From Nymphaea colorata (Eukaryota; Streptophyta; Magnoliopsida; Nymphaeales; Nymphaeaceae), in contig NC_045146.1 of NCBI RefSeq assembly GCF_008831285.2, positions 4,056,001 through 4,120,000 of the forward strand: a stretch of DNA of 64,000 nt, written 5' to 3'. The notes below the pieces were generated by a model. The model made no database searches. It saw only the letters and a list, made by a program, of their open reading frames with translations, and was not told the DNA's origin. A program made the translations under genes and the position numbers. Within the stretch, counting starts at the first letter, position 1. The number at the start of each line of letters is the position of its first letter. Positions 45,701 to 55,960 of this stretch are shown piece by piece.

Positions 45701-46240
45701 CTCCTACATATGACGACGACAATCATAACCACGATTGAGGATGGCAACCCTTATCAATTTGAAAAATAACGAACCACAAGAAACTCAGAAAGAATGCTAC
45801 CAAAAACACAATTATAAAGAACAATAAATTATCCAAATCAGCATAATTATTTATTCAGACAAAGCCGTGAACTTCATAATGATGATAACCTAGCATATCT
45901 AAACGCGAATTATTAAGGATAACGACTTCAAAGGGCGTAATTGACCAATCCAATACACAGGTAACCTGTTCGCCGCAAGATCACGAACACTAACCAGGCA
46001 TTTCGCTGCAAGGTACCGGAAACGGAGGTCCCGGAAAATGATCTTGCAGCTTGTGAGGAGGTGAAGTGCCCGGCGGAAATGCCGGCCAAGGAAGAGAGCC
46101 TGCGCCTGCATATAGATGTCCGCAGGGTCTCCGGTGAAGGCAGCAACTTTATCGGCGAAGAAGATGGCGGAGGAGTAAAGATGCTTGTTCACACAGTCCC
46201 TCACGACCCCTCGCAGCCTCTCGATGTCTTCTTCCTTCAT
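11102..46240 (-). CDS. APC6: Anaphase-promoting complex subunit 6 (CDC16)
   Basis: Sixteen coding exons, in gene order: 46240-45995, 45703-45569, 44286-44213, 43055-43016, 42709-42664, 42532-42453, 42338-42157, 42055-41930, 39959-39885, 26386-26261, 25710-25641, 25128-25046, 14602-14489, 12335-12236, 11321-11286 and 11191-11102. They sum to 1,623 bp, or 540 residues; Arabidopsis APC6 is 543. Every junction is GT-AG and every phase closes. The protein opens [20 protein letters not shown] and continues with [14 protein letters not shown], then [31 protein letters not shown] and [15 protein letters not shown]; later blocks include [52 protein letters not shown] and [10 protein letters not shown]. 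These are tetratricopeptide (TPR) helices in the order of the family. CDC16 is a scaffold TPR subunit of the APC/C E3 ubiquitin ligase that targets cyclins and securin; in Arabidopsis (NOMEGA) it is needed in the female gametophyte. A telo-box-like AAACCCTAC lies upstream at 46316-46324. Introns 9 and 12 are swollen by transposons. Nothing in the exons suggests inactivation. Confidence 0.95.
11230..11265. repeat. (GA)n microsatellite in APC6 intron 15
   Basis: A GA-rich run of about 36 bases, broken once by AA, between the last two coding exons of APC6. On the gene's own strand it is a CT tract shortly downstream of the exon-15 donor. Confidence 0.85.
12697..12725. repeat. (AT)n microsatellite in APC6 intron 13
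   Basis: An uninterrupted AT run of about 29 bases, about 360 bases upstream (in gene sense) of exon 14. Confidence 0.85.
13100..13510 (-). pseudogene. Possible hAT BED-domain fragment
   Basis: On the minus strand the interrupted frames give PPNDPALQ, then VKGKKSV and, further on, a W-x-K-H-H-L block after F-K-R-R. This order resembles the BED zinc-finger start of hAT transposases (compare DPAWQW...CNFY...FKHH in the gene at 28879-30974). Stops and frame breaks are frequent and no catalytic region follows. It lies in APC6 intron 13. It could be chance similarity in low-complexity DNA. Confidence 0.3.
14952..15355. mobile_element. MITE family III, copy 2 (inverted)
   Basis: Reverse-complement relative of 9800-10033: the right end read backwards gives CATAGTCACAAATAACG, then a short spacer, CAGGTATAATACGAC, A-rich DNA and AACACAAACATAAAA. 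The left end is CTGTGTCACAAAAAA. A 6-bp direct repeat ATATCT abuts both ends (14946-14951, 15356-15361). The interior is largely T-runs. It sits in APC6 intron 12. Confidence 0.6.
15406..15556. mobile_element. Small foldback element (family II-like ends)
   Basis: The left end CTATGTCACATGG and the right end, reverse complement TATGTCACATGG, are inverted repeats. The same CTATGTCACATGG terminus heads the 349-bp element at 37790-38138. No target duplication is recognisable. It is only 50 bp beyond the family III copy. Confidence 0.45.
16111..16170. repeat. Exact 30-bp tandem duplication
   Basis: The 30-bp unit beginning GTGCACAGTCTCC and ending CAGCAACCGA occurs twice head to tail without a mismatch (16111-16140 and 16141-16170). 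A poly-C/poly-A tract lies just upstream at about 16061-16088. Confidence 0.9.
16587..16910. repeat. ~170-bp tandem duplication, APC6 intron 12
   Basis: Two head-to-tail units start at CAGGTGAGGTAACTTAA (16587 and 16757). Both contain ATTTCTGAAGGACTGTT, the phrase CTTCTATGTTTGCTGTTG and TACATGACCGTTTTCTG, and both end in an AT tract. They differ by scattered substitutions, so the duplication is not brand new. Confidence 0.85.
17005..17110. repeat. Long near-perfect hairpin
   Basis: Arms of 42 bases (17005-17046 and 17069-17110) are inverted complements with 4 mismatches. The 22-base loop is alternating TA and can itself pair. The stem contains GAAGCTGATAAACAAAGCA exactly on both sides. It lies in APC6 intron 12. 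It could be a small foldback transposon or the stem of a hairpin RNA. Confidence 0.8.
18250..18254. repeat. Target-site duplication of copia 1
   Basis: CTTCT precedes the left LTR and is repeated at 23572-23576 after the right LTR. A 5-bp duplication is the normal integrase footprint of Ty1/copia elements. Confidence 0.9.
18255..18494 (+). repeat. Copia 1 left LTR
   Basis: Starts TGTTGACGGG and ends GTTTCTACA. It contains GTAAACCCTAATC and a GAGAGAGAG run followed by a sharp change to CT-rich DNA, features likely to include promoter and polyadenylation signals. Identical to 23332-23571. Confidence 0.97.
18495..18507 (+). other. Primer-binding site (initiator Met-tRNA)
   Basis: TGGTATCAGAGCC directly abuts the left LTR and complements the 3' end of plant initiator methionine tRNA, the usual primer for copia minus-strand DNA synthesis. 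Confidence 0.95.
18621..18680 (+). repeat. Three exact 20-bp repeats in copia 1 leader
   Basis: TGCCCTTGCTGCGCCGCCGC is repeated three times without change. The 20-bp period is not a multiple of three, which fits untranslated leader rather than protein. Surrounding leader DNA is also GCC-rich, in sharp contrast with the AT-rich host intron. Confidence 0.9.
18988..23337 (+). CDS. Copia gag-pol polyprotein
   Basis: One intact frame of 1,449 residues. Domains in order: gag (about 30-235, with [13 protein letters not shown]); CCHC zinc knuckle at 251-264 (C-x2-C-x4-H-x4-C); aspartic protease with DSGA at 347; GAG-pre-integrase around 482 (HERLGHL); integrase core with D543, D606 and E642, the D,D-35-E spacing; reverse transcriptase with YVDD at 1126-1129; RNase H from about 1290 (YSDADWAG, then SSAEAEYRA and [11 protein letters not shown]). 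I chose the ATG at 18988 (MADSSSSS) over one 45 bases upstream, because the related copia 2 also begins Met-Ala-Asp-Ser. The stop codon TGA is formed by bases 4-6 of the right LTR, so the frame runs six bases into it. The order protease-integrase-RT-RNase H defines Ty1/copia. The product would drive cytoplasmic particle assembly, reverse transcription and integration. Confidence 0.97.
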   Translation: MADSSSSSVNTTLPDVVSARTDHVPVQVTTIQLTKENYSRWSAAITMGIAGRGRIAYVNGRKVEPAADSLAWDTWFLEDNQVKTWIVNSVSPDIQPLILRKKTARDMWIILEQMYGQKKRKVRVYQLMKDVYSLRQGALSVADFYAALKSKWEDLDYHSDIPWRCPHDQMQYMTDKWENRVFLFLSGLNDDFENIRGQILNSDESFSIEDVYSRVEAEEQRRLLSSGRKGEEQSAYVSRAPVGTPRSSRKCTHCKKLGHTRDFCWDLYPEKKDNRGRSSSGKKPVSSATSLSDGKGSISAEQIRELRAYLSKIDVGQADTPDEVKINQALAVSGGEGTSSMGEWIVDSGATHHMTGNPKLFHDYKLSSGKERVSLADGSFTSVAGKGSLSLLNNFLVHDALHVPHLPLNLLSVSKITKELKCELIFSEKRCVLQDLVTGKRIGIGLVSDGLYRLPIRVVTALMSAVCRTEKKEEECRQLFLFWHERLGHLPFGILQHLFPELCSSLNISMLSCDVCQFAKHVRASYPISNSRSNKAFSLVHSDVWGPSGIHSRGGFQYFITFIDDYSRCTFVYLLKDRSEVPHIIETFILLVENQYGHSVKTFRSDNAREYLCLTVEEFFRKRGIVHETSCSYTPPQNGVAERKNRQLLNVTRAILFQRHLPKYYWGDAILTSVYLINRMPTRVLKGRTPYSMLPGSSQPFHLPPRVFGCVCFIHNHSPNVKKLDPKSIKGIFLGYSSTQKGYKCLDPTTGRLHITKDVTFLEHVSYFGENSLQGEKLMSKEEYSPTQEIQFTDFMDYRREENPVAKVLGKDEDGKDEEGTTTDVHEQEKEGEHPLVTEQEGNRMFGQVYSRRRACTDKVIDDEEVTPNPNPTSSLDDPSRVQKQDVGKEKEDLPIALRKGVRSCTQHPIGNFVSYSRLSTDYKCFVSSLAVVVIPRNATEAQGDTKWSHAMKEEMEALDRNQTWEVVDIPEAAHLVGSKWVYTVKYKPDGSIERYKARLVAKGFSQKYGIDYLETFGPVAKMKTVRVIISLAVLKGWEMCQLDVKNAFLNGDLEEEVYMCMPPGFEKPGKCCKLKKALYGLKQSPRAWFERLRLVMKKHGYKQGNGDHTLFVKRRESKVTLLLVYVDDMIVTGDDKEEIARLKGLLSTEFDLKDLGKLKYFLGIEIARSGTTLVLSQRKYTLDLLKETGKLGCRPASTPIDAGHKLGSKDGELLGEEAKGRYQRLVGKLIYLTLTRPDITFAVNVMSQFMHAPTDMHLKAVDRILCYLKKNPGKGLLYVQQRSIEVEGYSDADWAGCVDTRRSTSGYCVYLGGNLVVWRSKRQDVCSRSSAEAEYRAVATGVSELLWLKILLTDIGIEIEGPMRMYCDNKSAINLANNPVLHDRTKHVEIDRHFIRERIDAKELTLPYMKSEDQTVDVLTKALSVTPFERNVSKLGMFDMYAQLEGEC
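23332..23571 (+). repeat. Copia 1 right LTR
   Basis: Identical to the left LTR. It follows a polypurine tract (TTGAGGGGGAG) and is followed at once by the duplicated target CTTCT. Confidence 0.97.
27496..28062. mobile_element. MITE family II, 567-bp copy
   Basis: Inverted ends: left CAATGTCACCTGGGTGCG, right reverse complement CTATGTCACCTGAATGCG. A perfect 8-bp target duplication GTGAACAT lies at 27488-27495 and 28063-28070. Subterminal DNA is full of GGTGCGGGTGC/GCACCCGCACC blocks and the centre is AT-rich. The 8-bp duplication suggests hAT-like transposition. It lies in APC6 intron 9. Confidence 0.85.
28112..28426. mobile_element. MITE family III, copy 3 (8-bp duplication)
   Basis: Ends CATTGCCACAGAAAACG and, reverse-complemented, CATTGTCACATATATTG. 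A perfect 8-bp direct repeat ACTTAACA flanks it (28104-28111 and 28427-28434). The right part contains CCGTATTATACCCGAG, the complement of the family phrase CGGGTATAATACGG. This copy sets the family's target duplication length. Confidence 0.75.
28482..28715. mobile_element. MITE family II, right-truncated copy
   Basis: Begins CTAAGTCACATGGGTG, continues with GGTGCAGGATatGGCAAG, an AT microsatellite (about 28596-28640), and ends in ACCAAGGTTACCTT. The same order is seen in the complete copy at 37790-38138, but the GC-rich right end and second inverted terminus are missing. Confidence 0.6.
28879..30974 (-). pseudogene. Decayed hAT transposase gene (BED + DUF659)
   Basis: Read on the minus strand from 30974: MSDPAWQW, then a BED zinc-finger-like region ([18 protein letters not shown]) whose second cysteine is tyrosine. 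The frame is interrupted at 30630-29857 by a MITE, whose 8-bp target repeats codons for Ser-Leu-Gly on both sides. It resumes with [13 protein letters not shown], then a DUF659 transposase core: [32 protein letters not shown], and [19 protein letters not shown]. In-frame stops occur just before the MITE, near 29657 and near 29374. The C-terminal hAT dimerisation domain is absent; similarity stops at about 28879. It is therefore not functional. It lies antisense-free, in the same orientation as APC6, inside intron 9. Confidence 0.85.
29857..30630. mobile_element. hAT MITE family I, copy A (774 bp)
   Basis: Left end CAATGTTGTAAAAGG, right end reverse complement CAGTGTTATCG. A perfect 8-bp target duplication CCCAAACT flanks it (29849-29856 and 30631-30638). 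The left subterminal part holds CGTAGCGTAGCGTGTCG and the right part many palindromic GTATCGTGCGATAC-type motifs. The target is the coding region of the hAT gene. Confidence 0.93.
31276..31529 (+). repeat. Copia 2 left LTR
   Basis: Starts TGTTGACGTG and ends GTTTCTACA. It is directly followed by the initiator-tRNA primer-binding site. Contains GGTAACCCTAATTTTTGGG. Confidence 0.95.
31530..32680 (+). other. Copia 2 leader, gag missing
   Basis: 1,151 bp between primer-binding site and the first codon of the remaining polyprotein. No gag-like protein is readable here in any frame, although copia 1 encodes about 340 gag residues at this place. The leader is more than twice as long as that of copia 1. 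Confidence 0.7.
32681..36768 (+). pseudogene. Broken, gag-less copia pol
   Basis: Starts Met-Ala-Asp-Ser as in copia 1, then joins at once to [15 protein letters not shown], the protease region, so the gag domain and zinc knuckle are absent. Breaks after that: a frameshift with small deletion near 33358 in the integrase core; a 767-bp MITE between codons of the integrase-RT linker (34199-34965); TGA for a conserved arginine at 35692-35694 (after WFE); TAT (Tyr) in place of the catalytic aspartate of RNase H at 36292-36294; TAG for tryptophan at 36373-36375. RT retains YVDD. The frame ends in the first bases of the right LTR, as in copia 1. Not functional. Confidence 0.93.
34199..34965. mobile_element. 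hAT MITE family I, copy B (767 bp)
   Basis: Left end CAATGTTATAAAAGGCG, right end reverse complement CAATGTTATCTG. Flanks GTTTGTAC (34191-34198) and GTCTGTAC (34966-34973) match at 7 of 8, the hAT target size. The right 200 bp are packed with the palindrome CGTATCGTACGATACG and near-copies in direct and inverted order. It splits the copia 2 pol gene, so it arrived after that element. Confidence 0.92.
36763..37014 (+). repeat. Copia 2 right LTR
   Basis: 252 bp, about 3.6% different from the left LTR, followed by target duplicate AAAAC. Confidence 0.95.
37015..37183. mobile_element. hAT terminal region cut off by copia 2
   Basis: It has the same subterminal palindrome field as the right ends of the family I MITEs (ATCATACGATATGCATACAT and neighbours, and the phrase TTTTCTAAACCTATACGATACG). 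Its other half lies at about 31040-31275, left of copia 2, where CAAAATCTCTCCCTCC and TTTAAACTTTAAAAC match the MITE at 34670-34750. Together they are either a third family I copy or the 5' end of the hAT gene's parent element. The outer terminus is degenerate. Confidence 0.6.
37790..38138. mobile_element. MITE family II, 349-bp copy
   Basis: Inverted ends CTATGTCACATGGGTGCA and, reverse-complemented, CTAAGTTGCATGGGTGCA (15 of 18 match). A perfect 8-bp target duplication GTAAAAAG lies at 37782-37789 and 38139-38146. The GC-rich subterminal blocks are GGTGCAGGTGCCGGTGCAGG and CACCCGCACC; the centre is AT-rich. It lies in APC6 intron 9. Confidence 0.9.
38364..38681. repeat. Duplicated ~320-bp segment, copy 1
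   Basis: Matches 39076-39403 through many blocks, e.g. AGACTCAAATGTTCA, ATAACAAAAGGGGCCTAGT, TAAATGAAGTTGACG and CTCTTTGGCTTCCA. The copies lie about 710 bp apart in direct orientation and have diverged clearly. Confidence 0.85.
39076..39403. repeat. Duplicated ~320-bp segment, copy 2
   Basis: Direct copy of 38364-38681. On the minus strand a short frame ends in an acidic, Ser-rich tail ([15 protein letters not shown]) before a stop, which could be a transposase C-terminus, but too little remains to name it. Confidence 0.8.
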
Positions 46241-49200
46241 CTTATCTGTCACCTCCCTCCCTCCTGATTCAGAGATCGGTTGAGCAAGAATCAGGGAGGA
46301 CTCTGGTAAACCCCTAAACCCTACAGAGACCGAGTTGCAGAGGGAGGGTTCGCGCTTCAGGGACGAATTGAAAAAGGCGGAAAAGGGAGGGAAAAATGAT
46401 TGCCCGTGTTGCAAGCAGAGGGAGGGACGGAAAGGGGGGGAACTGCTGCAGAGAAAATTACGGAAACAAGCCTGATTTTCTAAGTGAATCCCATGTTAGT
46501 CGCTTAAGTTTTTGAATTTGGCGCAACAGTGTCAGATCTTTTAGAAATTAAGGGCCTGCGGCAACTTAAATATTTCTTGTAGCCATGTCAATAAAATTCA
46601 AATTTTTGAAAATTGTATTTTTCCATCAAACTTGAGTTGAAAAAGTGAACGTTGGGTTGGTTTTTAAAAAGTCTTTTTTAAAATATTTCTTTTCATCTCA
46701 AGGGGTAGAAAAATATTTTATAAGGGGTGGAAAAAAAATTTCTAAAGTGAAAAAAAGTTATCGTTGGATTCTTAACCAATGCTTAATCTAATTATTTTGT
46801 TTTTTTTTCTTTTATTCTTATCAAATTAAGAAATTTATTTCCTGAAAATAAATCCAATTATAACAAATACAAAAAGGTTTTGGAAAGATTTTGTATCAAT
46901 TTCTTTAATTTTTAAAATAAGTTTATGAAAACTTCTTTTCAACTCCATCTTTCCAATGCATCAAATGGCCCCTAAAGCTTGGTTGGAACTCAATTGTTAT
47001 TTGTTAGCCAACTTTTTTATTAAACGAGCCAAGCTCAAGTTTGATGGATGAAAAGGAAAATAAAAGAAATCGAGGGAAAATGATGATGAAATAAATCAAA
47101 AAGAAACAAATTATTATAAAGGCTTGTTTGGAAGGCAGGAAATAAAATGAAAGAAAATTTAAAAAATCATGATTGTTTAATTGTATAAATGAAATCAAAG
47201 AAAAAAAATTATCTTTGTTTATAATAATGCCCCTAACACTCATTGCTAGTTTTTATTAATGTACAAATAATATATGTTGGCAAGTGAAGAAATTATTATT
47301 TATTACGACCGCTCATGAAAGTTTTAAATAAATAATATGAATGAAAATTTTTTATTCAATTATCTATTACAACATTTAAAAAAGATAAATAACAAATTAA
47401 AATGGAGGAAAAAGATAATGTAAGGGTGCGTGGAAGTAAATAGGAGAGAGAGAGAGAGAGCTGGACAGGGCATATTAGTTATTTCTTATCAGTTTCGTTC
47501 ATTTCCTTCCAGTTTTGGAGGGATAGATAATGGGCTAATTTTTCTTTAATTTTCATCTTCTTTCCTCCCTTTCCTTCCAACCAAACATGCATATAATTTA
47601 AAACTTTCTATTTCATTTACACTTTCTCTCATTCGAAACGACCCCCTATTTATGTTTTTCTTTTCTTTCCACAGATTTCTCTGCAACCAAACATGGTGTT
47701 ACTTTCTATTGTCTTGGGACAATGTCAGTTGTATGTGGAATTTTTTGTGAAGTTAGCCTTCTTCTTTAGAATCCACTAGGATTCCATTTTTTGTTTGTAT
47801 ACCTAAATCATTGGATCAATAAAAACAAGGGGCCTCCCCCCATGCATACTTCGTTGAGAATGCAAATAAATTTCTTGCTCACTGATTCACATTGTCCCTT
47901 CCAACTATACCTATTAACATGACTGCATGTTTAACAATGTCCAAATTAGTTTACTTTATTAGTTTCTAAACAAATTAGGTACTTCATATGAATGCCGTAA
48001 AATTGCATGAGCGTAAAACTTGCGTGCCATCAAGAACGTCTAATTTGCTAATTGTTTTAAGTATGTTGCCAAATATTCCCTAAAGAATTGAATAAAAAGA
48101 ACACTTTTTCCATACTTCACGAATTGGGCTTAAAGAATGAGTTGAGCGCCCAGCTTTTCCAATTTCAGCATTGAGCTATTTTAAGGGGAGTTTGGTAACA
48201 AAAACACTAACATAGTGTTTCATGAATTTGTCCTTCTTGAACACTTGGTTTTAACGTTTCATTAATCTGTTTCAATCTCCATGACAAATTCAAGGATGTG
48301 TTAGTGTTCCTCGCCGTTTGACAAGTGTTTCATGTTCTATAAATCTGCCAAAAAGATTAGAGCATATTCATAGTTTTAGTGTTCTATAAATATATCCCAA
48401 TTAATATATCTAACTGCCAAACAACTAAGAAAACATTCTGAAATAATCACAATTGATTAATCAATCAGCTTATTCTTTTACACACACACACACACATATA
48501 TCATCTTTAATATCTTAAGTTCTCAAACTCTGAAAATTTCCACAGATAGAAGGAAAGAAATTTGCTAGTGTGAAAGTATCTTTATCTCCCAAACAAGGCC
48601 TCATGCAGCAAGAGCATGAGAGTTAATCATCCCCGTCTCATATCTAGCTCCTTCGCTAGAAAACAGAGCCTCTTACAAGATAACATGCAAGTCCACGATC
48701 CAAAACCTCTTGGCCAAGTCCCCCATTGGGCCCCGAAGAAAAACAGGCCAGGTAACTCGTTTTGTCAGGGTCAAGTTCGTGCTCGTTTGCATTTTCGCAT
48801 CAAACCAATTTGTCAAAATGCTGGGGATTCTACTCACGCTTTGATACTATTTTTCTCAAAAAAGAGAAATCCTTAGTATAAAAAATTAGGTATTGCTGCC
48901 ACATGATCAACATATTAATCAAATTAGATTTGATTTGAAAGAAGAGTAGCCAAAGTTTGTATCAAGCATTGAGCTTCTCATTCGAAAAGATACCTCGTTT
49001 ACAGCAAAGGTCATCACTCGCAAACCGGAATTCGGCACCAAATCAAAGTGTGCAAAGCAATGGCGGAACTTGAAAGGTACAAAATTCACTCAGTCAAAAC
49101 TGCCAGTTTTAGCATATAATAGATCACAAAAAGGTGTTTCCTGCTGAAATACTACCTAAACTTCTGTAGAGAGCAGCTTCCTTGATACAATTAAAGCTTA

Positions 49201-49310
49201 GTCCTGTTTGTCTTGATGAAAGATAATGCATTCTAAAATAATCCAACTACAGAAGAGCGCAGGAGAAACAAAATGAATTAGAAAGTGCATAAAAACTAAG
49301 GACTCCAAAA
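46241..49310. other. Intergenic between APC6 and RPL11
   Basis: AT-rich, with no recognisable gene. The first ~200 bases beyond 46240 are the presumed APC6 5' UTR and promoter, including AAACCCTAC at 46316-46324. A GA microsatellite lies at about 47443-47460 and a CA tract at about 48481-48495. Confidence 0.55.
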
Positions 49311-52020
<2,710 letters not shown>

Positions 52021-52119
52021 CTTGCTTGGAAGTGAAGCCTCACAAGGGGGGAAGTAGGAAGAAGAAGAAGAACAGAACCCTCTCTCCCTCTCTCACTTGA
52101 ACGGGCGAGCCAGACCCCG

Positions 52120-52144
52120 AAACCCTAATAAATCTAGGGTTTTT
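52120..52144 (-). promoter_or_regulatory. Paired telo-boxes upstream of RPL11
   Basis: AAACCCTAA on the plus strand (52120-52128) and AAAACCCTA on the minus strand (52135-52143) lie about 100 bases upstream of the ATG, with CT-rich presumed leader between. Telo-boxes are a known feature of plant ribosomal-protein gene promoters. The transcription start itself is not identified. Confidence 0.65.
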
Positions 52145-53499
52145 GACAGAATCTTTTAGAAAAACGGTTAACTTTTGACGGAATAACAGAAGGCTCTAAA
52201 TTTTGCATTTTTTTCATTTGACCCCAAACTTAAGAAATAAATTGGCCAAAAGGCTGTCCTGAAAGTAAACTGTTTACCATATGACGCTTTTACCCTTGAG
52301 AGAACTTTTCCTTTTCCTTTTCTTAACTGAAGAGAGCGACAATTGTTATCCAACCCTTTATTTTATAAGGTATAAGACATGCTTTTGATGTATTAGAGTG
52401 CTATCATTCGATACTTCAATTTGCATGTCAGTTTTGTAACATAAGAGATAGATATATTAAGGGGCAAAACAAAACTGCTTGCCACATATTAAAGGGCAAA
52501 ACAAAACTGCTTGCCACAAACCCCCGCTACGACCATTGCACCAATCCCCCCAAAACCCAACAATTTGAAACGAGATCTTTTTCTCATTGAGTCCATCACC
52601 AGAGAGAAACATTATTTTCACTAGAGTTCTTTTTCTAGTAGAGGAAAAGGAAATGTTCTTAAAGACATATTTTTCAATTGAGACTAGACTAATATGGTAG
52701 AAGGAAAGCTGTGAGCAAAAAGGAACAAAAAAACCTTGTGAGAAACCATAGTCAGACTGTTTCTTGGAGAATTCTTCTATAGCAGACATGGAGTATATCT
52801 ATAACCTGTCTTGGTTGCATGCTGTAAAATCTTAAGTTTGATCTCCATCATAGTGGACAGTGAAGTAGTTATTGATATTGTTCTTAAAAAGTTGAGATGT
52901 ATCAAATAAAAAAGGGAAGGAATCTATAGGTGAAATAATCGATTAAGATATGAATTACAATTAGGTTACTGGAAGCACTCCAAATTTTCACTTTAATAAA
53001 AAATTCATATTTCGCCTAGATCAACATCTCTTATACAATTATATCATCTGTCTTAAAAAAAAAAAACACCCCATGTCAAGAAAAACTCAATTTTACCCTC
53101 CGTCTAAACTATCTATATCGCCATTCTGTCATGCACGTAAATCATGGACCCAAATCTAAACCTTAGTCTAATTTAGATCCAAATCCACCTCTCAGATCCT
53201 ATTTTAAAACCAAGCTAGATCCAAAACCAAGCTGCAGACCCAATTCAAATCTAAATCCAAGCTTTATATCCAATTTAGGTAAAAATTTGGGTTAAGATCT
53301 AATATGCAAAGCCAATCAGGATCCATTCGCGCCTTCATATTTAATATAGATCCATGTTGTCGCTATAGAACAAGTAAAATTTTCTGAAATTTATATATAA
53401 TGTTTTTAAAAAAAATTGAGGTGGGGCTAGAGCCCATGCGAGCCCCCCCTTGGCTCCGCCCTTCCTCCCAGGCTTACTGGAATATAGTTAGAGAAGATG
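52145..53499. other. Intergenic, no gene seen
   Basis: AT-rich. A 27-30 bp phrase containing GGGCAAAACAAAACTGCTTGCCACA occurs twice in tandem at about 52462-52518. The GGGGCTAGAGCCCATGC...GGCTCCGCCC piece at 53420-53465 resembles one end of the CAGTGGCGGAGC MITE family. Confidence 0.5.
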
Positions 53500-55737
53500 T
53501 CAGCAAGGCCATGCAAGGTGTTTTTTTCTAGGCATGCAAGACTGTGAGGTCCATCAACCAAACTCACCCAAAACAGTTGAAGCCAACTCTATGGATAAAT
53601 TCAAACCAATTTCGTTATGCAATAGCATTTTGAAATTCATCACAATAATTATGGTTAGTCAGATGAGGCCAATCTTTAGCAGAACTGCAGTTTTGAAGGC
53701 ATCATACCATAAGAAATCCTTTAGTGAAGCATGAGACATCATAATGAGACCAGCTTCAACCACATGTCGATGTTTACACTCGACAATGCCGTTCTATAGA
53801 GAGGTATATGGGCATGACACTCTCCTCATTAATTTCATGATCATTAAGAATTGGGAGAACTCATGGCTCATGAACTCGCCCCACCTTCACTCTAAAAATT
53901 TTTTTTAACCTCCAGCCAATCTGATTTCAACTATATTTTGAAGTTATGAAACATTGGAAGGTGTGTAACTTCTTGGTGAGAAGAAAGATACATGAGAATT
54001 TAAAAAAATCATCCACTCTAGAGATTTGAGGAGCTGGCCCCCATAGATCTGCATGCACAATTTCAAGAGGAAAGCTAACAACTTTATCTGAACTTTCAAA
54101 GACTAAGCAATGCATTTTTCCAGACACACAACTAAGGCAAAAATCAGCATATTGAGAATGCTTAAACAAACAAGAAGTCTGATCCAAAACATTCAAGATT
54201 TTAGAGATGGGATGCCCAAGGTGATAGTGCCAAACTTTGGCTTCTTTATTCTTTACTAGAGGAGACAATGCTTGATGTCTTCAAGATTCTCCACTTGAGC
54301 ATTGCAAACCTGCCCATTCTCCACTATGATAGGCCAATAAGGAGGTCCAAACATAAAGCCCATGCCTAACGGTCCTTGATGAAGGGTGTGTCTGGTCTGC
54401 ATGTCCTTAACCAAAAAACTTGTGATGTTAAAATTCAAAGAAACATTGGTTGCCTCTAGTGAATTTGGCTATAGGTAGCAGGTAGCAATTCCAGGAATAT
54501 AAAGAACTTGAGGCAAATTAAATTTGGTCCCATTAGCAGAGATAGAGACATTACCAACATTGAAGATAGGAACATTAGATCCATTGGCGACCAGCACACA
54601 ATTTGTACCCATGTAATCTGATTTATTTGAGAAAGTGTTCTCCTACGCAGTTATGCGATGGGAAGCGTTTGTGTCAGGGTACCACACCACATCTGTAGGT
54701 TGTTGTCCCAACACAATGGCAGCAAGTGCCCTAAGGATATCATAACATTGGTGAGCAATGTGATATTTCCTTTCACAAAATTGACATACTACTGGTTGAT
54801 TTGCCAAGTTAGAATCTTTAAACTCATGGTTACCTTGATTTTGCTCATAAGAATTATTTTGCTGATTTCCATTATTTTGAGGGAATTGTTGTTTGCCCTT
54901 ACCATGTCCTCTATAGGAATCAGTACACCAACGGCCTTGCTAGCTAAAGAAGGCCACAACATTTTCAACTTGTTGGAAGACACAACAATTCATATTTTGG
55001 AGCATTTTTTCATGATTATATAAGATATCATATAATTCAACAAAAGTAGGAAGATTCTTCATGGTGGTAATTGAAGTTGTGAAACTTTCATATCTAGTGG
55101 ATAATCCACTAAGAGTGTGGTGCACAATAGTATCATAAAAAACAACTTCATTGACAACACATAAAACATTAAAAAGAAATCAGACTTTGATTCAAGTATT
55201 CTACCATGGAGAGATCTCCCTTTCACACATTTTGAAGGTTTCTTTTTAACTACAGAATCTGCATATTAGATAGAGAGGCATAGAATTTTTGCAATTGAGT
55301 CCATGCGTCTTTAGAAATGGGAGATCTAATAATTTTATCCAAAACAGACTTTGTCATAATAACCTTGATCCAACTCAAGGCTAACTGATATGATTGCTTC
55401 CAAATAATAAACTAATGGTTAACATATTTATTTGCACCTTCGCCAACATATTGATTAGGAACCGGACAAGAACCATCCACAAACTTAATCAAGTCTTGAC
55501 TGAACATAATAGATTCTATTTGCGACCTCCAAAGAAAATAGTTTGAACCATTTGGCTTGACTGAAACATGGCTAGAAAAAACATTCCATTGAACCATGGA
55601 CTGAAGTGAAAGAGAGAAGGAACCTGTATTTGAAATTGGCGAGGAAGGATTTGATGCCGGCATGGAGAAAAGAAAAGAACAGCTTGCCCGAAGCCAATAA
55701 ATGATCAAATGAAGCACCACAAGGGGCTCTGATACCA
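53500..55737 (-). pseudogene. Decayed, 3'-truncated copia gag-pol (copia 3)
   Basis: On the minus strand, from 55663: a gag start (MPASNPSSPIS, then VKPNGSNYFLWRSQIES), gag C-part (HHTLSGLSTRYESFTTSI), a zinc knuckle (C-x2-C-x4-H-x4-C, CQFCERKYHIAHQC), a degenerate protease motif (DTNAS in place of DSGA), a GAG-pre-integrase block (VWHYHLGHPISKILN), integrase start (PLEIVHADLWGPAP) and, near 53700-53760, NGIVECKHRHVVE. Frames shift and stops are common. No RT, RNase H or right LTR is found. A primer-binding site complement (GGCTCTGATACCA, 55725-55737) marks the 5' end. Only distantly related to copia 1 and 2. Confidence 0.85.
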
Positions 55738-55960
55738 TGTAAAATCTCAAAGGAGAAGATGAACAATATTAACGTGGTTCAACCTCAAGGCTTACATCCA
55801 TGACTCTGCAAAACTCTCAATGTCTTATGAGAGTTGCAGGTTTCACCATTAATTACGTGGGATTACATTTGGATAAATATGCTTGCTTACATAGTGGCTG
55901 ACTTTCGGCTTTTAATTTGGCAAGTACATCTCTTCTTTCTTTATCATGTACATCACCGTT
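55738..55960 (-). repeat. Probable 5' LTR of copia 3 (outer end unknown)
   Basis: Directly beyond the primer-binding site the minus strand reads ...GATTTTACA, a proper LTR end, preceded by AGGTTGAACCACGTTAATATTG. The outer boundary cannot be placed because the second LTR is missing; the end given is a guess. Confidence 0.45.

Noticed and set aside
45899-46240. Reading APC6 exon 1 on to the stop near 45899
   Set aside because: After KCL the frame leaves the family; the GT at 45994 joined to exon 2 (EELKEW) restores it.
48616-48876. 86-codon frame upstream of RPL11's 3' end
   Set aside because: No similarity to a family I know, no splice or promoter context; treated as chance.
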